Positions 21,445 through 26,714 of a DNA stretch of 26,714 nt are shown piece by piece. Made by a program: the position numbers and the translations under genes. Each line of letters starts with the position of its first letter. The first letter of the stretch is position 1. Origin of the DNA: a virus. Where the stretch lies: the IMG/VR virus record IMGVR_UViG_3300031857_001155, positions 1 to 26,714 of that record. One strand, 5' to 3'. The notes beneath the pieces are model-generated. The model was given only the letters and a program-made list of their open reading frames with translations, was not told the DNA's origin and ran no database searches.

Positions 21445-23113
21445 AGTTGAGGAAATTGCGTTTCTGCTCTGCCCAAAACTCGTCTCTGTATGTATTGTCA
21501 TTACCAATCAAAGATTCATTGGTTTGATTATCATATTCATCATCGCCGGTACTCATAAGACCAAACGGAAGCATCTCTTCCTCGAACATCTTCTCGTTCT
21601 GATCATAGATCTGCTTGCGGATATCAAGGTCCGTGAGTTCTTTTAAGTACGGTTGTGTTGTTAGCCATGCAAAGAGAACGCAGCACATGGCCATATCATC
21701 ATGGCCTTCTTCGGCTTCGTATGACTGATTACCCTTCAGGCTGTTCTTCAGTGAGAATCGTGTCAATTCATAGATGGTATCATAGTCTACAATGATAAGC
21801 TTGTCAGATTCTACAAGGGTCTTGAGTGTGGCACAACCGATTCTCTTGACCTGCTTCGTGGTTCTGACGCCACGGGTAGTTGATGCAGCGAATCCACCCG
21901 ACAGGCTTTGACCTGAACGACCATTGTTGGCTGTCACAAAGATGCCCTCGTACTCGAGATCATAGTGAAGGATATCTGCCACCTGCTGGCCGATATCGTT
22001 TGTTTCTACAAGAACGACGGCGTCATTGTACTTCTTTGCCACCTCATAGATGATGTTAGGATATAAAAGCGGACTGAGCAGATTGTTTCTAAAACAGGCA
22101 ACCTGACGATACGGTAGGTTGTTTACGTTATAGACGATGAAGGCAGAGTAGTCGGCACCGGCTCCTCGAGAGGTATCGACTACGATCGCATAGATCGTAT
22201 CCTTAATCGGTTCCTCATATACCTTCAACCCGGCCGGCGTCGTATGGATAGGTTGCTTATAAACCATGTTACGAAGCTTGTTCGGATTGATGAGAGTATT
22301 CGATGATCCAAGGAACTCACACTCGTATTCCTGGCGGAACTGGTCCTCAGACGTATTGCTGATCGTCTCTTCTTTCCATGCCTCATCACGGCCTGGAATC
22401 TGTGACCAGTGAACGTCGACGCGAGCATAGGCGTTTCTACCCTCTTCGGACTCCGTCCAGATACGGTAGAACATGTTCATACCGTTCGGAGTCGAGGTGA
22501 TCAGAACCTTTGAGCTCTGACCAGATGAGATGGTAGGATATACCGACGCGAAGAACTCGTCCTGAATGTTGGTAGGAACGAACGCGAACTCGTCCAGGTA
22601 TACCATGTTTTGAGACGTACCACGAATGGCCGATGATGAGGTAGCCGAGGCAAGGATTTCAGATCCGTTCTCAAGCTTGATGTTACCCTTGTTCCATTCG
22701 GTAACACCCATCTGAAGCCACTTCGGAAGGTGTTCGAACATGAGCTGGATACGTCCAAGAATCTCTCGAGCCTGTCTGTCCTTGTTTGCCAGGATAGCGA
22801 TCGAGTATTCTTCGTTAAAGAGGATCTTCCAGAGCAGATAGGCAGCAACGGTAGTCGTCTTACCAACCTGACGAGGCATCTTACAGATGACGAATCGGTT
22901 GTCTTCAAAGGCGAGAATCATCTCCTTCTGGAATTCCCAGAGCGGGAACACGATCAGACCTTTATCGATGTTAACGATCTTACAATAGGTTAAGATGAAA
23001 TAGATCGGATCCTGAGAACACTTGATGTACTCGGATACCTGTTCTGGAGTATACTCTACCTTAGTGTCTGCGCGTTTGAGTCTCGGATTACCGAGATAGT
23101 TTTCACTCGCCAT
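21440..23113 (-). CDS. 17: Terminase large subunit gp17
   Basis: 557-residue packaging motor ATPase and nuclease. The ATPase domain shows Walker A PRQVGKTT (80-87), Walker B MVYLDE (170-175) and coupling motif ITSTPNG (205-211). The nuclease domain shows the acidic residues Asp313 (VVDTSRG), Glu370 (VLVETND) and Asp472/Asp473 (GHDDM), matching T4 Asp401, Glu458 and Asp542. It overlaps gene 16 by 11 nt, as in T4, and has only a weak ribosome site. It is shorter than T4 gp17 (610), mostly at the termini. Confidence 0.98.
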   Translation of the reverse strand: MASENYLGNPRLKRADTKVEYTPEQVSEYIKCSQDPIYFILTYCKIVNIDKGLIVFPLWEFQKEMILAFEDNRFVICKMPRQVGKTTTVAAYLLWKILFNEEYSIAILANKDRQAREILGRIQLMFEHLPKWLQMGVTEWNKGNIKLENGSEILASATSSSAIRGTSQNMVYLDEFAFVPTNIQDEFFASVYPTISSGQSSKVLITSTPNGMNMFYRIWTESEEGRNAYARVDVHWSQIPGRDEAWKEETISNTSEDQFRQEYECEFLGSSNTLINPNKLRNMVYKQPIHTTPAGLKVYEEPIKDTIYAIVVDTSRGAGADYSAFIVYNVNNLPYRQVACFRNNLLSPLLYPNIIYEVAKKYNDAVVLVETNDIGQQVADILHYDLEYEGIFVTANNGRSGQSLSGGFAASTTRGVRTTKQVKRIGCATLKTLVESDKLIIVDYDTIYELTRFSLKNSLKGNQSYEAEEGHDDMAMCCVLFAWLTTQPYLKELTDLDIRKQIYDQNEKMFEEEMLPFGLMSTGDDEYDNQTNESLIGNDNTYRDEFWAEQKRNFLNL

Positions 23114-23480
23114 TTGACTTCTGTTGTTTTAAGTACTTTTGCAATTCTGCTGTCGATCCGACAAAGAGATTGTTTGTGACTTGTTGCGGTGTAGCTGCAG
23201 GATCGTCCTCAAGAAGCTTTTTCTTCTTGGCTTGCAGATCGAGTAGGTCTTTACTGGCACCGACCATGGTATTCATCATAGTCGAAAGGACCTCGTACGC
23301 TCTCGGATGCTGGCTCTGACGAGCCACATCCATCAGATCGAACAGAGCTTCCTGGCCCTTGTTGATCACGTCCATCAGGTTCTCGCGAGCAAACTCAAAG
23401 TCTGCATCGACCTGCGTTATCTTCTTCTGCTCAATAACAGCCGGCAATCCACCGCCGGTAAATTTATCTAGGTTACTCAT
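23103..23480 (-). CDS. 16: Terminase small subunit gp16
   Basis: 125 residues, mostly helical, with a central coiled-coil-like region (about 25-92) that in this family forms a ring stimulating the gp17 ATPase. The segment ENLMDVINKGQEALFDLMDVA (part, about 33-53) and AYEVLSTMMNTM are typical. It is shorter than T4 gp16 (164), lacking part of the N-terminal DNA-binding portion. It lies directly before gene 17 and starts on a TAATG overlap with gene 15. Confidence 0.93.
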   Translation of the reverse strand: MSNLDKFTGGGLPAVIEQKKITQVDADFEFARENLMDVINKGQEALFDLMDVARQSQHPRAYEVLSTMMNTMVGASKDLLDLQAKKKKLLEDDPAATPQQVTNNLFVGSTAELQKYLKQQKSNGE

Positions 23481-24292
23481 TAGAACTTCTCTATAAAGTC
23501 ATTGATGAATCCATAGTTATCTGTCGATTTGATTTCAAGATAATCAATAGAGTTTGCTGCGTTACTTGTTGGTTGACCGTTTGCAGTCAGACCTGGTTGT
23601 GCTGTCACCGTGACTGCCGGGTCAGAACTCTCGTCGAGTGTTGTGTGAATGTTAGCTTCAACGAACTTGATAAGACCGGACTTCTTGGTCGGACCGAATA
23701 CGTATGCCTTCATCGTGAACGTCAGATCCCAGATGATGGCTCTTCTCTCTTCGAAACTGCCTTCATAAGAATCACTAACGTTTACGTCGTTCAAGATGAT
23801 CGGAATGTCAAACGTGCCGCCGATCTCCGGAACCAGGTTTACGGTTGCTGTCCATTCCGGGGTAAAGAACGGCAGGATCTGTTCGACGATTCGCGTGCCA
23901 TCCTCTGCGTTCTTTACCATGATCGACATTTGGAATGTGATGTTGTATGGCACAGGAGCATACTGATAGGCGATGCGATCGTCTGTTCCGTTGTTTGTCG
24001 GTTGTTTATAGATTCTGTTTAGCGTATTACGTTTTCTTTCAGAGTCGTATGTGAAAGAGGTCATCTCGAAGGAGATACGTGGAAGGACTACACCGACCTT
24101 GTTCGACAGCGTTGGGTTGCTATCGACACGAGCCAGGAACTTCTCCTTCGGACCATACGAGAGAGGAACCTTCAGCGTCTGAATAGACTCGCCGTTCTTA
24201 TCGTCTCGGGTAATCCAGATATTATTGAAGACGGTTCCGAAGATGATTACGTACTTTCTCAGTACGTCATGGTGATAGGTGCGACCGAACAT
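23480..24292 (-). CDS. 15: Tail sheath terminator/stabiliser gp15
   Basis: 270-residue tail terminator that caps the sheath and tube and joins tail to head. The N-terminal MFGRTYHHDVLRKYVIIFGT, the KVPLSYGPKEKFLARV segment (about 41-56) and PRISFEMTSFTYD are characteristic. Length equals T4 gp15 (272) within two residues. The final 60 residues are low in hydrophobics and Thr/Asn-rich. It overlaps genes 14 and 16 as TAATG on both sides. Confidence 0.96.
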   Translation of the reverse strand: MFGRTYHHDVLRKYVIIFGTVFNNIWITRDDKNGESIQTLKVPLSYGPKEKFLARVDSNPTLSNKVGVVLPRISFEMTSFTYDSERKRNTLNRIYKQPTNNGTDDRIAYQYAPVPYNITFQMSIMVKNAEDGTRIVEQILPFFTPEWTATVNLVPEIGGTFDIPIILNDVNVSDSYEGSFEERRAIIWDLTFTMKAYVFGPTKKSGLIKFVEANIHTTLDESSDPAVTVTAQPGLTANGQPTSNAANSIDYLEIKSTDNYGFINDFIEKF

Positions 24293-25020
24293 TATACGTT
24301 CCCTTCGCTAAATGGGTCGATTTGAGTCCAGTCAAGAATGCTTTCACCCTCCACTTGGAATTCGGTATTGTCTTCGTATGGATCTCTTGCTTGAGTTTCG
24401 AAGTTATATCCGCTTTGAATGATCTGATATCCGTCTTGGTCAGTGATAATGAACCCGTCCTGTGTAAGAAGCGAGTAGTCGGACGCGTTCAGTGAAAGAT
24501 CCTTTTCAATACTATCGATGGCTTCGATGCCGGTATTGAGTTTTTCGGAGCTGTATTCAAACATCTCGCAGACCAGATCGTACATCTGGATCGAGCCCAT
24601 CTGATAGAACACGGCGTTCTTACTTACGTACTTGATGATGAACAGACGATCAAGCATTGGAATATAGATGAGATCGCCTTCTCGAGGACGATCGATGGTT
24701 GCAATACTACCAACCTCGTTCATGAAGTTTCTAAATGACACGGTCAGAGTCATCTGATCACGAATCTCAAGATTGAACTTGGATAGGAAGGTGCCATCGC
24801 CTTCATAACTATCGACGTTCTTGATATACAGGTCGATTAGATAAGCGCTGTTATATTCTGAGATCGTGTCTTCACCATAGATATCGTCTTTTGCTACCAA
24901 GGTTCTAGGACAATACCACATATCATGGCCATAGATCTTGATAGACTCAAGCACGAGATCCTCTATCAAAAGCTGTTCTTGGCTATTCTGAAAATTATTG
25001 AAATAGAAATTGGTAGTCAA
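24292..25020 (-). CDS. 14: Neck protein gp14
   Basis: 242-residue head-completion/neck protein, acting with gp13 to close the portal after packaging and to provide the tail attachment site. The N-terminal NFYFNNFQNSQEQLLIEDLV, the GHDMWYCPRTLVAKDDIYGE segment (about 34-53) and RPREGDLIYIPMLDRLFIIK are typical of the family. Length is close to T4 gp14 (256). It starts 4 nt after the gene 13 stop. Confidence 0.96.
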   Translation of the reverse strand: MTTNFYFNNFQNSQEQLLIEDLVLESIKIYGHDMWYCPRTLVAKDDIYGEDTISEYNSAYLIDLYIKNVDSYEGDGTFLSKFNLEIRDQMTLTVSFRNFMNEVGSIATIDRPREGDLIYIPMLDRLFIIKYVSKNAVFYQMGSIQMYDLVCEMFEYSSEKLNTGIEAIDSIEKDLSLNASDYSLLTQDGFIITDQDGYQIIQSGYNFETQARDPYEDNTEFQVEGESILDWTQIDPFSEGNV

Positions 25021-25024
25021 GATC

Positions 25025-25768
25025 TTATCCGATCATGTCAAGTACTGGAAGAGAGTAAGATGAGATCATCTCGTCTTCCATACGACGAATCTCTTCGGTA
25101 GCATCGTCGTAGATCTTTTCCCCGTTAAACTGTACACCGCCAGGAAGCTGCATGCCTGTAAACTTAGTGAGGTTCGATCCCCACTGTCTCTTGATCAGAG
25201 TCGTCGCGTAGTTCTGGAGCCAACGATCGTTCCATGCATCTGTCCATGTCTCTGGATTCACAACCTCGTACGCCTCGACAAGGAGGTATGTACCGGCCGG
25301 AACAGTATTCCAGTCCATATCGACATGGAGGCGGTCTTTGTGACGAGCATAACGAATCGGTTGCTGGCCGACAAGAAGCTCGGTGACAAGTGCAAGATGT
25401 TCCATTACCATATAGTAAGGAACGAGAGAGACGTTTGTCAATGTATAGAGGTCGTTCAGAGCGATCTGGTAACGAATATTGAAGAGGTCGTCGGCGCGGA
25501 TTGATGGATCGCCGATCTGGAAGACGCGAACCGCGCCGATAATATTCTCTGGAAGAGTAATATACTTGTTGGCTTTGTCAGTATCAGTTACCTGATGCTT
25601 ATAGTAGATTCTGTCTGAGCCATCGAAGTGGTAGTCGTACCAATAACGAATCGCCTCGTCGATGCGATCGTCTACCTGATCATCATCAACGTTGATCTCA
25701 ATTACCGGCTTACCTAGTTTACGTAGGCAATATTCTTTGAACTCAGCTTTTGTTGTTGGTACAGCCAT
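25025..25768 (-). CDS. 13: Neck protein gp13
   Basis: 247-residue head-completion protein. The N-terminus FKEYCLRKLGKPVIEINVDD, then DRIDEAIRYWYDYHFDGSD (about 32-50), and LPENIIGAVRVFQIGDPS are family signatures. It is shorter than T4 gp13 (309), lacking part of the C-terminal region as in marine relatives. It is preceded by a doubled late promoter motif and an AGGA ribosome site and heads the 13-14-15-16-17 unit, whose members overlap or nearly abut. Confidence 0.95.
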   Translation of the reverse strand: MAVPTTKAEFKEYCLRKLGKPVIEINVDDDQVDDRIDEAIRYWYDYHFDGSDRIYYKHQVTDTDKANKYITLPENIIGAVRVFQIGDPSIRADDLFNIRYQIALNDLYTLTNVSLVPYYMVMEHLALVTELLVGQQPIRYARHKDRLHVDMDWNTVPAGTYLLVEAYEVVNPETWTDAWNDRWLQNYATTLIKRQWGSNLTKFTGMQLPGGVQFNGEKIYDDATEEIRRMEDEMISSYSLPVLDMIG

Positions 25769-25789
25769 ATTAGCATCCTATTTTTTCTT

Positions 25790-25801
25790 TATTTATTTAT
25801 T
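25790..25801 (-). promoter_or_regulatory. Late promoter (doubled motif) before gene 13
   Basis: AATAAATAAATA on the minus strand gives two overlapping AATAAATA matches, about 22-33 nt before the gene 13 start. This drives the neck-terminase unit. Confidence 0.75.
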
Positions 25802-25872
25802 CATAGAATGCCAATTTGATTTTAGAATCCGGCTGACAGGTTAGAAACTTTGGGTTAAGGCTTTATAAGCCA

Positions 25873-26367
25873 TCAGGGCGCCTGACCTTCGTTGGACAAC
25901 GACCAATTCCAGCTACCAATTGTAGAGCCTCCGGAAGTCGCTGTTATAGTTCCGTTAGCGGAGGCTGCAAAATATCCTGTTTCACCCACTTCTAATATAC
26001 CATTGTTGTTGAGATCGTCCCAATACGTGTTCGAATCTAAGTAAATAGTAATCGATGTTGAGGCTATACTCGAAGAAACAGTCCCCCCAGAGGAGCTTGA
26101 TGTAGTGAAAGTAAACGTAACAGCAGCACTAGATGATACTGTTACAGACGATGATATAATACCGGTGTTCGATACTGTACCGCCAGATGCAGGTGTAAAC
26201 GTAATAGCAGATTTGCCGTAAAGATTAGATAAAGAAATAGTCCCCGACGCTACTCCGGCCAACGTACGAACTGCAGATTCGTTTAAAGAAATATTGGTAG
26301 TGGAACTTCTGCCTAGCTCGACATTAACGTTAGCCAAGGAGATAGCACCAGAGGACTGTAGTGTCAT
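25873..26367 (-). CDS. Low-complexity beta-rich virion protein, possibly fibre-associated
   Basis: 164 residues. The first 50 (SSGAISLANVNVELGRSSTT and ESAVRTLAGVASGTISLSNL) form a module I recall from many phage structural proteins of marine and environmental phages. The rest is Ser/Thr/Gly-rich with alternating beta strands. The segment DLNNNGILEVGE (about 125-136) fits a 12-residue calcium-binding loop. No signal peptide or membrane segment. It starts 3 nt after the lipoprotein stop and lies upstream of gene 13. A tail-fibre or surface-decoration role is likely but unproven. Confidence 0.8.
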   Translation of the reverse strand: MTLQSSGAISLANVNVELGRSSTTNISLNESAVRTLAGVASGTISLSNLYGKSAITFTPASGGTVSNTGIISSSVTVSSSAAVTFTFTTSSSSGGTVSSSIASTSITIYLDSNTYWDDLNNNGILEVGETGYFAASANGTITATSGGSTIGSWNWSLSNEGQAP

Positions 26368-26370
26368 TTA

Positions 26371-26529
26371 TTATTTTTGTTGTTCGTCTAGACTTGGGGC
26401 GTTAACACCATCACCTTCTCCTCCGCCAGCCTCGCCGCCTACATTTGGATCTGCTGGTGGTGTTGGTTCAGATGGTGTACATGCGGCTAGAAAAGCAGCG
26501 GCAAGAGCTAGAAATGCTATATTCTTCAT
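26371..26529 (-). CDS. Small lipoprotein (52 aa)
   Basis: A short ORF starting MKNIAFLALAAAFLAACTP. Lys2 and the hydrophobic stretch (4-14) followed by LAAC (14-17) form a lipoprotein signal peptide with lipidation at Cys17. The mature part is 36 residues, rich in Pro, Gly and acidic residues (TPSEPTPPADP then GGEAGGGEGDG), and ends DEQQK. It starts 6 nt after the stop of the edge gene and is followed after 3 nt by the next gene. Small Pro-rich phage lipoproteins include outer-membrane spanins (Rz1-like) and superinfection-exclusion proteins; neither can be assigned, and no inner-membrane spanin gene is seen nearby. Confidence 0.75.
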   Translation of the reverse strand: MKNIAFLALAAAFLAACTPSEPTPPADPNVGGEAGGGEGDGVNAPSLDEQQK

Positions 26530-26535
26530 ATGTTA

Positions 26536-26714
26536 TTACCCTTGGTTCAGTTGTGCTTGCGCCTGCTCCATGAGCTTGCGCAGAAGAGGATCTGCTACGC
26601 GGTGTGGAAGCTCCTGAAGAGCGGCCATGACCACGTTAAGCTCATTTACGTTCAATTCAAGTTTAACTACTGGAACCGGTTGCGCCTGCTGGTTTTCAAC
26701 AAGCTTCGGGTCAA
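26536..26714 (-). CDS. Partial unknown gene at right edge (C-terminal 59 codons)
   Basis: Only the end is inside the window: about 59 residues ending LRKLMEQAQAQLNQG. It contains a Gln/Pro/Val-rich linker (ENQQAQPVPVVKLELNVNEL) and a helical segment NELNVVMAALQELPHRVADP. I recall similar short helical tails in phage hypothetical proteins, without a known function. The stop is TAATAA, followed directly by the lipoprotein gene. The 5' end lies beyond the right edge. Confidence 0.7.
   Translation of the reverse strand, partial: DPKLVENQQAQPVPVVKLELNVNELNVVMAALQELPHRVADPLLRKLMEQAQAQLNQG

Noticed and set aside
25859-25871. GGCTT-TAT-AAGCC palindrome after the 164-residue gene
   Set aside because: Only a 5-pair stem with a 3-base loop and no T-run; too weak to call a terminator.
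1-26714. CRISPR array, tRNA genes, insertion sequences or integrase/attachment sites
   Set aside because: None seen: no regular spaced repeats, no tRNA-like cloverleaf between genes, no transposase or integrase motif, and gaps are too short.

Overview
The window is a contiguous block of a T4-like myovirus genome (tailed phage, contractile tail). Every supported gene is on the minus strand, so transcription runs from high to low coordinates. The gene order 13-14-15-16-17-18-19-20-67-(two extra genes)-21-22-23-(tube-like)-uvsY-uvsW-(small)-55-(small)-47-(small)-46 is the conserved core of T4-like phages in its marine/cyanophage-like version. No host metabolic gene (for example a photosystem gene) is visible, so the host cannot be named. 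A small lipoprotein gene suggests a Gram-negative host.

Right part (about 11050-26714): late, structural region. It starts inside an unknown gene at the right edge, followed by a 52-residue lipoprotein and a low-complexity beta-rich virion protein. Then come neck (gp13, gp14), tail terminator (gp15), terminase (gp16, gp17), tail sheath and tube (gp18, gp19), portal (gp20), prohead core (gp67 and a repeat-rich 422-residue protein), a 132-residue unknown, prohead protease (gp21), scaffold (gp22), major capsid protein (gp23) and a second tail-tube-like protein. Seven T4-type late promoters (TATAAATA or AATAAATA) lie in the gaps before genes 13, 18, 19, 67, 22, 23 and the tube-like gene. Strong intrinsic terminators follow genes 19 and 23.

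Middle part (about 4900-11010): recombination and late-transcription genes: UvsY, UvsW, a small conserved protein, the late sigma factor gp55 that would read those promoters, and the gp47/gp46 nuclease. Three tiny genes sit in the junctions. One of them (41 residues) is fitted between gene 46 and a peptide deformylase gene by ATGA overlaps and is flanked by a near-perfect 15-base direct repeat.

Left part (1-4900): peptide deformylase, a small membrane protein, a MazG-like nucleotide pyrophosphohydrolase, two unknown genes, and a nucleotide/DNA-modification cassette: Nmad1-like protein, gp42-type dCMP hydroxymethylase (catalytic Cys and the dCMP-selecting Asp present), dCMP deaminase, and a large ORF open through the left edge that may be a DNA-base hypermodification enzyme. 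Together these predict DNA containing 5-hydroxymethylcytosine or a derivative of it. This cassette and its unrecognised members are the part most likely to hold new biology.
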